This document shows, in pieces, positions 11,165-23,500 of a stretch of 64,000 nt of DNA. The first letter of the stretch is position 1; each line of letters starts with the position of its first letter. The stretch comes from Nymphaea colorata (taxonomy: Eukaryota > Streptophyta > Magnoliopsida > Nymphaeales > Nymphaeaceae), in assembly GCF_008831285.2 (NCBI RefSeq), contig NC_045139.1:35685706-35749705 (forward strand), in the 5' to 3' direction. The notes under the pieces are model-generated. The model was not told where the DNA came from. It worked only from the letters and a program-made list of their open reading frames with translations, and did no database searches. The position numbers were made by a program, and so were the translations under genes.

Positions 11165-11815
11165 CATCTTTCGTAAAATTCACACCCGAACGTGTACATA
11201 CCTACAAATATATGTTTTAACCAACCATGGTTTAGGGCTTTTAGCATCAGGAACCTTAGGCTAGTGGTGTTTTCCGGCCTTTAGTTCATTGGGGTTGCTC
11301 GAATCTGCAAAATTCCTGTTAACATCGCTGCAAAAAGGTAGCAGTTAGCTTAAATGGCAGCGCAGTAGAAGATGGAAGATTCTCTTCCACCGTGCCTTGG
11401 ACGTGTACCTCTATAATTATTGAGAAGAAGCATCAAACTCTACTCCATTTCTATATCTAAGCTCTGGGGAGTCATCTACTGATCTCAACTGTGTTGGATA
11501 TACATAAATTTGCAAGATTTCCCCAAGCCTTTCTTGCAAGATGTCGGCAATTTTGGCGTTGGCTGCACCTCTCAAAGATTGGAAGAAGCACAGATATGGT
11601 GATTGAGAAGTATCAAACGTTTCGTTTCAGGTTCATGGAGATTCTTGGCTTACCTGCTTAGGTAGGAGTTCGAATCAATTAAGGTTAAGTTCAGGGAACA
11701 GAGTCTGAAGGCTGTGCTCGGATGAAGCACTCCTGGCAGGCAGCGAATGTAGAGCAGTAGAAGGAATACAAACTGCTGAAATAAACGCATAATGTAACCC
11801 CGTTTTTGAGTCAAT
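11165..11815 (+). other. Probable 3' untranslated region of the DUF1685 gene
   Basis: Moderate-GC sequence without long frames continues from the stop codon to about 11815, where 'gtcaatcaatatgg' and AT-rich DNA begin. The 3' end is a guess. Confidence 0.3.
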
Positions 11816-12944
11816 CAATATGGAAAATCTATGCATGAATTACTACCTGTTTCTTGCATGGCTCATTATGTCCTTCCAACTTTATCGATTTAGAGTTCTT
11901 TCCACGAGATCATCCTATTTAACTACATGTGACGATGGAGCAACACTACAATCCATAATTTATCAAACTCATGATCTTACATATCAGTACCTATACCTTG
12001 CGATCTCCGTTATTCTATTTTATACAGTAAGTTTATTGTAAGATCTGATGGGAAGGATTGATCTTAAGCCATTGCACTTCAAAAGTGTGAGTATCTAAGG
12101 TCAGATCAGATACGAGGCAATCAAACACCACCCAGACTTTACCTCGATAATTAGACATTTCTTGGAGGCAAAACGGAGGCGCGTTAATATCTTTGATGAA
12201 TTTCGCAGCTCTTCACATACCGAAATTGCAATTGGAAACACTGTCACCATGCTCCTAGAAATTTAGCTGTGGCTGGAAGAGGCGCGTTTATAGATTCATC
12301 AAGAGGGCAATTGCTGGCCTTCCAAAGAGTCAGGTGAGCTTTTCTCTGCAACGCTTTGCAGAAAACAGTCCAACCTGACAAGTTGGATCCGAAATTTTGG
12401 CCAAATCAAATGACTTGCTTTGTCAAACGATATGACGTTTCAAGAAAAATTTTCAGAGTGATGACTAGTAAAGCCAAGCTTTCCTGCACATTGTAGAAAA
12501 AAAAAAAGAAAAAGAAAAATAATCTCGTTATCATATACACACCCTCAGTTATGTCAAGGATAAAGAGTCACAAGGATCCTAATGAATCTCACATGTCCAG
12601 CCAGCAGTTGTCAGGAATTGTCTCTCTGTTACTGTCTGTGTAGCAAATATCTTGTAACTGTATTCATACAGATCTCTTGTAACTGATTGATCTCACCATG
12701 AAGCCTGCAATATCGTTACAGCCATATATAGTCCAAATAACAATATGAAAACACGAATTGCTCTACCCAAAAAACTGCACTGCCGGAATCTTCCTGTGCG
12801 ATTCTCTGCATGCGAGGCTTTCTACTTTCTTCAATTGCTCTACCCAAAAATATTTGTGTACATCTTCATCTTATGGTAATGGATGGATTGCTGGACTTTC
12901 CTTAGTTGAAAGGACAGTGTAACACAAGCACTAATAGACAGTCA

Positions 12945-13090
12945 TAAATTTTTCATGAAGTGGGCCCAATTAAAGTTGCTTATTAAAGTTTTTAAATTTT
13001 GACTAGATCTTAAATATTATTTTTCAAAATTTTTATATAGAACAAGTGAAATATTATAAAATTTACATATAAATTATATAATTTTCTTTT
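12945..13090 (+). repeat. Dispersed ~190-bp repeat, truncated copy
   Basis: Shares 'aaatttttcatgaag', 'aagtttttaaattttgact' and 'tttttcaaaatttttatata' in the same order as the fuller copy at 30342-30535, but lacks the GGGGCGGAGC start. Confidence 0.65.
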
Positions 13091-14599
13091 TTGAGGCAGC
13101 ACACCCGAATTGAACTTCCACTTGAATGCCAGTAAGAGAATAGCTGGTTCATGTCTGATTAGTGAACCGATTCCAAATATGTTTCGCCAGATCTGAGAAA
13201 GAATTGGATGTGATTGTTGATTGGATCTGGATTCTGTGGCAGTTTAGCAATCAAATCGGCATATCGAGCTGGGATCCAATGGAGCTCTGATGGGATAACA
13301 TATAAATATCAGATCTTATGTTACTGGCATCCAAATTCAGTCTAAAACGGGTCAAATCCTAGTGCAAATCCAAATCTATTACATAAAATTCGATTAGTAG
13401 AATTTAGTAACGGCTGAATCTAAACCATTCTGATCCCTAGCCATAATCCCATCCATTTATGAAGCATTAATAACTCATACTACTTTAGAACCACTGAGCT
13501 TCTTAATTATAGTTTTTCTGCTGATATTATTGATGAGCAAATATTTGTCATCGGATTCTCATGGGCGTTACTATTTTAGACGGCAAACGGTGGATACACC
13601 ACACTCACTCAAATTCCAATACAATTCTATATCTCGGGTCTATGTACATAATGCCTTATCATTATGGTTAATTAGTTAACTATAAAAGATATCATTAGGA
13701 TTTTGTTTTCCTACATGCACACACACATATACTGCTCATGTATAGAAAGTATTTATATATTTTTAAATTTTTGGGTTATTTAAACTTAGAACTGTGATGT
13801 GGACAGGTCATTTAACGTGACAAAATTTGAGTCTAGAGTCACTCTTAAACGAAGTTTGAAATTTTTTGGTAACTTATGGCAATATAATTTCAAGTGATAT
13901 TGTTGGTCAATTATACATACAATATAAAATTTCGCTTGGTGTCAAAGAAATTTTTAATACCAACAGTCAAAACAGAAAAATGAGAAAAAAAAAGAATAGT
14001 ACGACAAGAGAAGAAGTGGGTGAGAAAACTGGGAAAAAATATCAGAAAAATCACTTTTATAAGAGCAGTTCATTTTTTCAATTATTAAACAACGTAAAAG
14101 AATAACTAATTTAACCTATGTTTCTCACCAAATCGCTCGATCATATCCATGAACTTATACTGCCAAAAAAAAAAACTTCAATAATTAATTTTAATTGATC
14201 CAGTTGTTGTCCCTTATATATATGTGTGTGTAAATGAGAAAAAATGCTCAAAAATATTAATATAAAAATAATAAGCTTTTCACGGTCGGTCTGTATGGAC
14301 AATTGCCCACACCTGCCTTTGCCTCTGGTCCTAACCTACCAAATTCTGAATGTTACAGTAAGAAAGGTTCATTTGCCAACCACCCTTAAAATAAGGGTGG
14401 GTATCAGGCTGTGTATTCGACCTGGGTCAGCTGGGCTCGAGCAAGGCTTGGGCCAGCCCGATCCCGAACGTCATAATTTTCCTTCCTCGAAACTTGCCAC
14501 TAAATAATCCCCATATTAGGAGCCAATTTACATTTAAAGGAAGGATGTAGAATGCTTTCTTCAAGTGAAGCACCTGTAAGCCATTTGAATCCCCTTCTT

Positions 14600-14935
14600 C
14601 CACATTTAAATTTAAAATTTTCCTACATTAAAAATTTGAGCCGGTAAAAGGAATGGTTTCCGAAACTAAATTGAATCCAACTTTCTTTCAAAATGTAATT
14701 AGGGCATTAAATATAGGATATTTATTTAAAACTAAATCCAATCTGAATCCGATCGGATATTTATGTATACCTAGATGAAAATCCAAATTTGATTGAATGT
14801 CATATCCTAAATCTTATCCTAATCTGAATCTGATCTTATTTCTTAAATGGATATTAAATAGTTTTTCACATCTGATTTTTTCAGAATGGTTCAATCAGAT
14901 ATCCAATCCAATTTGGATATATTACCATCCCTAAT
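14600..14935 (-). repeat. Dispersed 'ATCCGAAT-word' repeat, copy
   Basis: Contains the ordered words 'aaaatgtaattagggcatt', 'aggatatttatttaaaac', 'tccgatcggatatttatg' and 'ttggatatattaccatccct' seen in the other copies. Confidence 0.55.
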
Positions 14936-15084
14936 CAAAACCAAGTGAAAACAAAAACCATACGTACTAAGTAACTCACCCAATCGTCTAATTTGCACTG
15001 TTGATCCAACATGATGAATGATTAAGAAAAAAAAAAAGAGAAAAAGGTGATGGGTATTTTTTCCATCTAATATTAGTTTCCATC

Positions 15085-15305
15085 TTCTTTTTTTTTTTGT
15101 TTTTCTCTCAACCATCCATCTGCTTTAGATGAACAGCCTTGGTTAGATGGTCAGATGACTCTACATAACTAGAGTCATCGTTCACTTACTTCGAGGATAG
15201 TTATTGCACATTTGTTTTTGGAACTAACTATCTCGTCCTTGTGGAACTTGAACCGATGACCGGCCGCCTACTAGCAGTTGACCTGCTACCTATGCCAAAC
15301 TCGTG
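15085..15305 (-). mobile_element. tRNA-derived SINE
   Basis: On the minus strand the head reads like a tRNA. There is a box-A-like TTTGGCATAGGTAGCAG (about 15283-15301) and, about 30 bp on, a box-B-like GGTTCAAGTTCC (15243-15254), with the head opening GGCCACGAG. A non-tRNA body of about 130 bp follows, and then an A-rich tail (about 15089-15101, read as T-rich on the plus strand). This order of Pol III promoter, unrelated body and oligo(A) defines a SINE. Target-site duplications could not be fixed. The anticodon arm does not fold cleanly, so it is not a functional tRNA. Confidence 0.65.
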
Positions 15306-15689
15306 GCCTGAGTATGTCTCTTTCCATTAAGTATGATGTGTAAAATTGAATCATTGGTCGTAAAGCTAGAATTAAGGCACTGTTTGATTAATCGCACACC
15401 CTAATTTGGAGAGGAAGCTTCATAATGAAAGTTTCACTGGTATATGCCAGAAATTTTTTGCCATGAGGCTCTAGTTATATAATTTACAAATTTTCAATTG
15501 GCCTTGGGACGGCAACCCAGGTCTCGTGGGACTCCCACATGTAAATTCAATGCTTTAAATTGAGCTTAGTGGGGATACGCCCCGTTCTATACCACAGTTT
15601 ATAGTCTCTACGATGTCTATGTAACGATTGTGTAAAGTCAGAAGCCCTAGTGCCGGCTGAAATTTGCCCAGGGGGGGTGACTTTTTACT

Positions 15690-15890
15690 AGGGGCGGAGA
15701 AAAGGTAGGGCTCGCATGGGCCCTGCCACACCTCAATTTAAAAAAAAAAAAAAAGAAACTTACATGTAAATTTTAAAAAATTTCACTTGTTCCACATAAA
15801 AATTTTGAAAAATGATATTTCGACTCTAGTCAAATTTTAAAAACTTTAATTTGGCCCCCCTCATGAAAATTTTTTTATCCTGCCCGTACT
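15690..15890 (-). repeat. Dispersed ~190-bp repeat, full-length copy
   Basis: The reverse complement matches the copy at 30342-30535 over its length, including 'attaaagtttttaaaatttgact', a central TTTTTCAAAATTTTTAT and the terminal 'gcagggcccatgcgagccct' (each quoted in part). It contains an A-run near 15740. Confidence 0.75.
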
Positions 15891-16009
15891 TTTTACCCTG
15901 GCAACTTCCACTAAAAAATCTCTAGATTTCAGGTGAAAGTTCTAAGCCCATTTGAAGTTGAAAATGTCTAGAAAGGTCACAAGAATGTGAGTAATTGGAT
16001 TCTAATAAG

Positions 16010-16345
16010 ATGTATTCTTTATTAAATCCACTTTTGAGAATGTTCACATATTCATATTGGACTTGGCATTCAAATACGAATAGAGAAAAACCTATACCAT
16101 GTTTAATCTGAATTCACATTCCCCATTCGATCTCAATTCAATTCAACTTTTGAATTCCCGGCCGGATCTGAATCCAACTTTTAACTTGATTCTAAACTGT
16201 ATTACAATAATAGGATATTTACTCAAAAATGCATCTGAATCTGAATCATTATCCAAATCCAATCCTATCTTTACTTAAATCCATGTGTGGATCCAGTTGG
16301 ATGTCATTTTTCAAATACAAATTTGATCCGAGATGTTAAGCTGTT
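16010..16345. repeat. Dispersed 'ATCCGAAT-word' repeat, copy
   Basis: Degenerate run with 'ttcgatctcaattcaattca', 'aggatatttactcaaaaatg' and 'agttggatgtcatttttcaa', in the common order of the family. Confidence 0.5.
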
Positions 16346-16374
16346 TGGTCAGATGTCAGAATAGATTTCAGTGA

Positions 16375-16725
16375 TGACGCTTTCAGTGGTGTATGCACCA
16401 GCGCATCACTTATGGTTCCGTCAACCTCTAGCAATTGCTGCGGTTCTGCTGTCGTGCCACTAAATAATCGGCGTATTAGGTCATCAGTGGCACTATTTGC
16501 ATAGCATTATTGATGGTCGACCGGCCTTCTGATGCTTTTTCGTATGCTTTCTTGCGCCACTAATGGCGCATCTTCACTGGCACATTCACATTTTGTCAGG
16601 AAATTATTAGTGGTATGACCCTTCAGTGGCATTCTTAGCCACACCAAAAAGTCGCCGCAGTAAAGCTTTTGCTAACATTTCACACCGCTTTAATAACATT
16701 TCTTTAGTGCCAGTAATTGGTGGAA
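16375..16725. mobile_element. Possible CACTA-type DNA transposon fragment
   Basis: GC-richer than its surroundings and full of short repeated words in both orientations: 'cagtggca', 'tgccactaa', 'gccactaatggcgc', 'cagtggcatt', 'gtgccag'. Dense short subterminal repeats of this kind are typical of CACTA (En/Spm) elements. I see no CACTA...TAGTG ends with a 3-bp duplication and no transposase, so the assignment is weak. Confidence 0.35.
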
Positions 16726-16734
16726 TTCTTATGA

Positions 16735-17020
16735 TATATAAATCGGATGTCAATGAATCAGATTTGAATTTGATATATTCTTAACTATACCTGTTTTTTT
16801 TGGATATTCATATATTCTGATTCAAATTTGAATTCAAATATAAACGAAAAGAAATTATATCCAAATGTGAATTCGAAAACTGATTTCATAATCTCAACCG
16901 GACTTTTACCTTTACATCTAATTCTAAATCTGAATTTAAAACTGAATCTAACTTATTTTCAAAATGTAAGGGCATTGGATGCAGGATTGATATTTGTTTA
17001 AAACTAAATCTGATTGAAGT
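16735..17020. repeat. Dispersed 'ATCCGAAT-word' repeat, copy
   Basis: Begins 'aaatcggatgtcaatgaatc' and continues with 'ggatattcatatattctgat' and 'aaaatgtaagggcattggat', the order seen in other copies. Confidence 0.55.
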
Positions 17021-17289
17021 TTTATCATGTTGTTTCTTAAGTTGGTTGAAGAATGGATTTGGAGAGAGAGAGTGTGAGATTTAACTAACGGTCCTCATCG
17101 TCGGCCATAACGTGAATGGGCTCTTCAACCATGATAAGGCGAGTTTTTTCAAATGTTCAAATTTGAACTTTAAATTTTAGTGTACCTTTGAGTCTCAACG
17201 AGGGGTTTTCTGGTTGTTCGGACCACAATATTAACTGACGCAAACGCGTGACGTCTTATATACTATTCCTTTTGTATTATTTTTAAAAT

Positions 17290-17553
17290 TTTTAGAGCTT
17301 TTTATTATTATTCAGATATTTTCCATTTATATTTTTCAAAAATAAATATAATAATGTTTTTATCAATTACAATTGATTCCGTTCAAAAAAGCAAAAAAAA
17401 AAACGGGAAAAATACGTTTAAAAACGGGTTAAAAACACATTTTTTTGCTTTTAAAGTTAAAAAAAACGCTTTTTTAAGTTTTAAATGGGCATTTAATTTA
17501 TCGCATGTTTTTCGAGTTTTTTTTCAAAAAAACGCATTTTCTGTGACTATTAC
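17290..17553. mobile_element. Partial relative of the CCATAGTCACAAA MITE
   Basis: The right part ends TTTTCTGTGACTAT, near the end of the MITE at 6781-7159, and the interior shares 'gcatttaatttatcg' and 'tttttttcaaaaaaac'. The left end is not recognisable. Confidence 0.5.
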
Positions 17554-17616
17554 TTTAGATTAATGGTCTTCTTAGACAAACTTGGTGCTGTTAACCGAGT
17601 ATGAATCGGAATATTC

Positions 17617-17795
17617 AAATTCAAATCTAACATATACTCTAAAGAGTATATCCATTTATCAAATTCAAATCTAACTAATACTCTAAAGAGCATATACATT
17701 TTAGCAAATTCAAATCTAACTAATACTCTAAAGAGCATATACATTTTAGCAAATTCAAATCTAACAAATACTCTAAAGAGTATATACATTTTAGT
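17617..17795. repeat. Four tandem 45-bp repeats
   Basis: Units start at 17617 (44 bp), 17661, 17706 and 17751 (45 bp each). Each begins AAATTCAAATCTAAC and contains ACTCTAAAGAG. Units 2 and 3 are identical. Because 45 is a multiple of three, the minus strand stays open through the array with a 15-residue periodic peptide (KMYMLFRVLVRFEFA pattern). That is an arithmetic consequence and not evidence of a gene. Confidence 0.95.
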
Positions 17796-17819
17796 AAACG
17801 TGATCTGCAAATTTTCAAT

Positions 17820-20325
17820 GATAAAATTATTTTTGCAAAATTTATTATTTTATCAGGAATTGGACCGTTGGGGTCCAGATATCTCGAACCTAGACATGGG
17901 CTGATCCAGCATTAGAAACGGCAGACACAGATGACGGTCCGGCACCAGTTATTTTAAATTTGGAGATGGGTTCGGACCCACTTCCGTCCGCCGCTAACCT
18001 GACATGGAATCAGGCCGTTCACGAAGCACTGTCAGGTCCAATGCACCCGGACCTGATCCCTTGTCCTGTCAGCTTTTTAAAATGATCCGTATGAAAACGG
18101 CCCACAGTCACATTTCAACCACCTAGATTGCGTTCTTATCGTTTTATCAAATATTTTTTTTTGTTTTACCAAATATTTTTTTATTTTCAAAAAATAAACA
18201 TAGCCCTTGATAATTCCAATAAAATTCGTAAGGAAGAAGCTTTCCATGTTATGAATTTAATTAATGGAGATATTTTGGCCATTACCAACTCATAAATACA
18301 TCGTCCCTTGTTTATATATATATATATATAGCCTCTTCTAAATAAAACTGTCGAATTAAAGCCTGAAGCGAGTTTTACTTTACGATAAGAACATAATCCA
18401 CTCACTGAAGGTAATATTCAAAAAAAGTTTGCAGCTAAAATTTTCTACTTTTTATGGTAAGGAAAGTTCATTTGAAGTTCTTAGTTGACAATTTTGATGA
18501 AAAACGTAAAAGATGAAAAAATTGAGAAAAGTAGTTTTATTTTAACATTTTAGTAGAACAAAGATAGACCTTAAAATCGGGGCGGAGGTAGTATTTTTTA
18601 AAGGGGCATGCCGAACAATCCAACCTCTGAATCTAGAAGGAACGAATCCAAATCTAAACAATTAAAATTTTTTACTTTTTAATATAATTTTTTTTCTTTC
18701 AATTGGCTGGGGAGAAGGCAAAGCTAAATCTCGTTGTCAAAACCTTTTGATGAGGGGAGAAGGCAAAACTATAAAATTTTGTACTATAGTTTCAAATTCT
18801 TAATACGGATTCAAATATAACTTTTTAGATTTTTTATATACGTTAAACTAAAATTTTAAAATTTAAAATAAAAAATTTTATTTTCTAAATATTTGAGAAA
18901 ATTTTGAAAAATTATATTCTTAAAAATTATGAAACTACAATTCAACCCTTTATAAGAAATTCTTCCCTCCCGCCCCGTTCCCTCTCCTCCCTTTGTTGAC
19001 AAGAGGCCACTTATGGAGATAAAAGAGGCAAGCTGCCCTCAATGAAAATTTTCATGCATCTACTTGATTATGTTCAACAGAACTACCGCCGGACCAATCA
19101 GATAATTTAGAAAAAATGAGGCTCATTATCTGAATTAGAGAAAAAAGATTGGCCTCTGATTGAAAAATTCTCTTACCGTCTGTCTACGTATCTCTCTGAT
19201 GGGTCCAATCATGTCCGCTGCAGTTCACCAGGCATTCTTTCATAAATTCGAAAATTTTGACGAGAAGAAAGTTGACCTAGGCGTGACCCAGCTCCCTAAA
19301 AACCCAGTGATCAAGCCTCTGGAAACTAAAACCCTACTCCAAGCATCCTCAGTGACGAACACTAGGCTCGATCACGTTCATCGATGATCATTAGTTGGGC
19401 TTAAAAGTTTATTTACGAGGCATTTAATCAAGTTCCAAGAGTTTGACTTAACGTGCTGTTCATCTTAAATATAGGAAAATAGAAATATGTCGACTGGGAG
19501 ACCAAATATTTACAAATCATAGCTAAATGTGCCATTAAAAACATTATAAAGCGCTATTATATAACCATAAAGAGTTGCTATTGCTTAGGCTGCATAGTGT
19601 TTTTAGCAATGGTTTTCAAATTTCGTGTCATTTGATAATATTTGTGAGTCGGCTGATTTTAATTCCTCCTTACATATATATAGTTCTTCTAATAAACTAT
19701 AAATTTGTAATAAAGAGCCTAGCGTTGACCATGAAGTGTGGTGGTGCACCTGATTGAACGAACCGCAGCAGTTGTTGATTCAAATCTCAGAGGCACTAAG
19801 TTTATTGTAAAAATTGACATAAGCCAATATCTCCGGTAATGAGGGGCGGAGCTACCAATTTTTTGTTGCAGGGGTCAAACTATAGTTTCAAAATTTTAAA
19901 AGAGTCGAAATAAAAGTTTTTAATATATATATATATATATATAACTAATTTTTTTATATTTACATAAATTTTTAAACTTGCCCCCCCTGCCGCCACCCCT
20001 CCCCCTTCCCTCGGCCCCTGGCCCCGTGGGGGGTAATCCTTAAGGGTTTTATGGTGGGTCATCTAACAAAATATCTCAACTGTAGTGGTTTTAATCGTAG
20101 ATTTAAGGCTACAATTATGTCTTAAATCCATGGATCTCAAGTCCAAATGAGCCAAGTCTGACTTGACTAGATATTTATGAGTTTTAAGTTTTAAAATCTA
20201 TGATATAAACATTGGATCTTTCAAATATTATCTTCTGTACCATCGTTAGAAATCAAAGATCTAAAATCCCCAAATCTAGGATCCTAAAATCGTTGATCAC
20301 TTCGGATCTAATGTCCGAGGTTTGA
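17820..20325. other. Gene-free stretch with repeat relics
   Basis: No gene. Contains starts of the dispersed GGGGCGGAG family at about 18578 and 19838 and AT-rich unassigned DNA. The frame at 19160-19387 has no recognisable domain. Confidence 0.5.
19838..20010 (+). repeat. GGGGCGGAGC dispersed repeat, diverged copy
   Basis: Starts 'gaggggcggagctaccaatt', continues 'tttcaaaattttaaaagagt', and after a (TA)n insertion ends in a C-rich block (about 19981-20010). It has the general layout of the family, with much divergence. Confidence 0.5.
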
Positions 20326-20333
20326 TCGATCAC

Positions 20334-20586
20334 ACCCTTGTTTGATTCCCCACGGATCTCAGATCTGAGGGAATCTCAAATCTGTGATGGCTGAAATCCA
20401 TAGTTGTATCAAAGTGTGGATTTCAGCTTCTACCCCAAACATGGATTTTAAATCTCATGCTTTAATGTAAAAAGTGTCGATTTGAAATCGGACAGGGTTG
20501 GTCAGATTTGAGAACCGCGGACTGTAAATCTGCAGTGATCTGAGATTACCGCGGATCTCAGATCCACAATAATCAAACGCAACCTT
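20334..20586. mobile_element. Short foldback MITE-like element
   Basis: The two ends are imperfect inverted repeats. The left end reads TTTGATTccccacGGATCTCAGATC, then AATCTCAAATC. The reverse complement of the right end reads TTTGATTattgtGGATCTGAGATC, then AATCTCAGATC. The centre repeats 'gaaatc' words. Relatives appear near 22910-23350 and 52480-52760, and the arms resemble those of the 4619-5379 element. Confidence 0.6.
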
Positions 20587-20589
20587 AGG

Positions 20590-23500
20590 GTTCCTTTTCC
20601 AAAATGGACCCACTGGGTCCATGCACATAATTAAATAGGGTTAAAGATTTTGTACTTAAAAAATGTTGATATGAGGTTTTGCTTTGTGATTTGTTGATTA
20701 TCTACTTTCTAAGAACTGTTTAACATTTTTAGTTCTCAACTTTTAAGAAGAAATGTTTATCCTTTTCTTCTTTGAAATGGTCAAGGCTACTAAAGGTCAT
20801 AGGGCAGCGAAATTAGTGATCAATGATCATTAAAAGAATTGAAAATCATTTTTGTCTCAGAAGGAAGCATCTGATAGTCCCTTTTGGGCAGTTCTTGAGA
20901 TTCATAAAACAACATTTTCTTTCTTTTTTTTTTCTTTTTACTCCTTCGACAGAAGATGATACATCGATCGGAAGCTGTGTGTTCAGTTCAATTCTTGTGG
21001 GCGCTATTTATCTGAATTGTGGATAAACGGCACTTTAATTGACAGGTATACCACCTTCGACTCAGGCCAGAAAAAAAAATTTACAAAAAAACATGCTCAA
21101 ATTTTGAAAGAGTGCCAAATACATGCTTAATTTTTTTTTTGTCTTTTAGTTAACCACTTAAACTATAAAAGAACAAAACCAAAGAAAAAAAAATTAAAAA
21201 CTTAATCCATTTGTTCATACAATAAAAAAAAACCTTGGTCTCAGTTGTGTAAAAAGTTTTCAAAAATGTAAAAAGATAGATTTTAGTGGTTTAACTTGTA
21301 GTGTCCTCACATCAATTAAACGGATGGGGATTTGCAGGAATGTGTACTCTTGCGGGCGAGAAGGATCGCAGAAGTTCAACGAATTGCACTACAAACAAAA
21401 AATCGCGATCTTGGTAGATCTAATTGAAACTTTTCGTGAACTTCGGCCCGTGATTGTCGTGATTGAATTCGGCAAAATGTCATTGGCAAAAACATTAAAA
21501 TCGTGATTTTTCAAAAAAAAAATCTTAAAGTTTTTGAAAATTAATTATAAAAGGGCACGTGGCCCATTACCGCCTACTCCGGCCAATTCTGACAACGTTG
21601 GATTTAGATAGATGCTACCAAGATCCAATAAGATGAGTTGGATCCAATCCAAACTCATCTAAGAATTATGCAGATTCTTATAAAAAAACCAGCATAGAAT
21701 TTTTGTTTTGTTTATATGGTCTGTCTTAAGGGTCATACCATAGTTGGTCGGGAATGTAATGTAGTAGGCACATTACAAATTTGGTTCCTGAAGTTACTAC
21801 TTTTCTACTTTTCTGAACTCTAAAATGTGTGATTTCATGACTAAGTTAAAGGGTGTACCATACGCAACCTCAATGTCGAGTCAATAAAATTGGCTGGAGA
21901 GGCACTTGTTTAAAAATATTTATATATGATAGAGAGGGTAATTGTGTGTGTCTATATATATATATAAGAAAATATTTAAAGATGCCATTTAAAAATAAAA
22001 GAATTTTAAGAAACTGGTGTGGGCAACTGCCGCACAAGCCCACATGCGACTACGCTATTGTCTCACCTAAGTTTCGATGAAGCTCAGGGCCCTGAAGACA
22101 AGCATAATTGGAGGGAGGAAGGGGAAGGGTAAGAATCATAGTGGTGATCCACCGAACTTGGATCTGTAGAAGGAACAGCCAAAATCATTAGCACTTCTAG
22201 TTTGAGAAATTTACTGACGAAATAATCAAATAGTTATTGAATTTTATGTCATATTTCGGCTGGCCATTGGATTGTGTAAATGACAAACATGTTCTTGGTT
22301 GGACCTGAGCTGGATCTGAAGTCCGGCATAGTTTGTGGATCCCACTTGCTTTTGATAGTGATGGATCCACTATGTAACAACAACCTAAGAATGTCTTCAT
22401 ACTCTTACGCGGATGGTCCCCTTGGCTAAGATGATAGCTGGTTTATGATAGTGATCCAACTTGTGGTTTTCATTCAGATAAAGTATGAATTTGGTTAATT
22501 TTTGCGTCAAAGAAAGGAAAACACGCATAAATTTTGACTGCAAGGGCTTTTATTTAATTTCGTAATTTTGTATTTGCTCTTAGCATTGATTCTTTCTTTC
22601 CATGAACATGAAAAAAGTCAAGACTTGATCTTGTTTTTGATGTTTCATCAAAACCTGAACTTCTTTTTCTTGAGAGTTCCAAAGGAAAACTTACGTAATC
22701 ACACGATGATTTTAGAGTATGCCCACAATACAAAATGAGCTTAATTCAATGTTGGCGTCTATGAATGAACTTAATATTGTGTTCATAAATGGCATGCCTT
22801 CTTCAAACTTGCACACTCAATATGACCATGAATGCTCTTGAACACAAACAGTGAGATTTGGTTTTTTGATTACTTTTTGACTTTAATCTAAACCATTAGA
22901 ATTTGAGGTTGCGTTTGATAACCCCGAATCTTAAATCTGAGGGCTGCATTGAATGGCGCAAGTGGCGGAGGGAGGGGGGAGGCCGCTCGGGCCATGGCCC
23001 GGGTGAGTGCAGGAATTTTTTTTTTATATATTGAAAAAGTTAACTTTTTTTAGTTTGGCCCTACCCGTCGCTCCTCTTAGTTCGACCCGTGGACAGTTTG
23101 GCCCGACCCTAAAAAAAAACCTGGCTCCGCCCCTTAATGACGCCGTTTTGGAAAATTCACAGTTTCTTTAAACTAAAGATCTCATTAACCTAGATTTTAA
23201 ATTCATGTTACATGTAAAAAACTATGGATTTAAGATGAGTTTTTTTTTTTTTTAGATAGGGGTGGGGGTGCAAACCTTAAATATGCTGTAGTGATCTCAG
23301 ATCCATGGTGAAACAAACAAACACACTTTGAGATCCATAGATTTCAGATCGAACCTCATCTCCTCATGTCTTAGATCAGACTTGTCAACACAAAGCAAAA
23401 TGAAAAACCTAATGAACCATGAACTTTATTGCCGATTTTTTTGCGAATGTCACTTCAAATCCATTGATCTAACATACGAGGTAGTCAAACTCTCTGTCAT

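Larger units (their letters stand above)
11816..15080. other. Gene-free stretch with repeat relics
   Basis: No gene supported. Contains a copy of the dispersed 190-bp repeat (12945-13090), a relic of the 'gtgtgggcaattg' family (about 14290-14320) and a copy of the 'ATCCGAAT-word' repeat (about 14600-14935). The small frames at 11820, 13866 and 14244 have no domain. Confidence 0.5.

Noticed and set aside
17550-17810. Repetitive 86-residue minus-strand protein
   Set aside because: The periodic peptide results from a 45-bp tandem repeat without stops.
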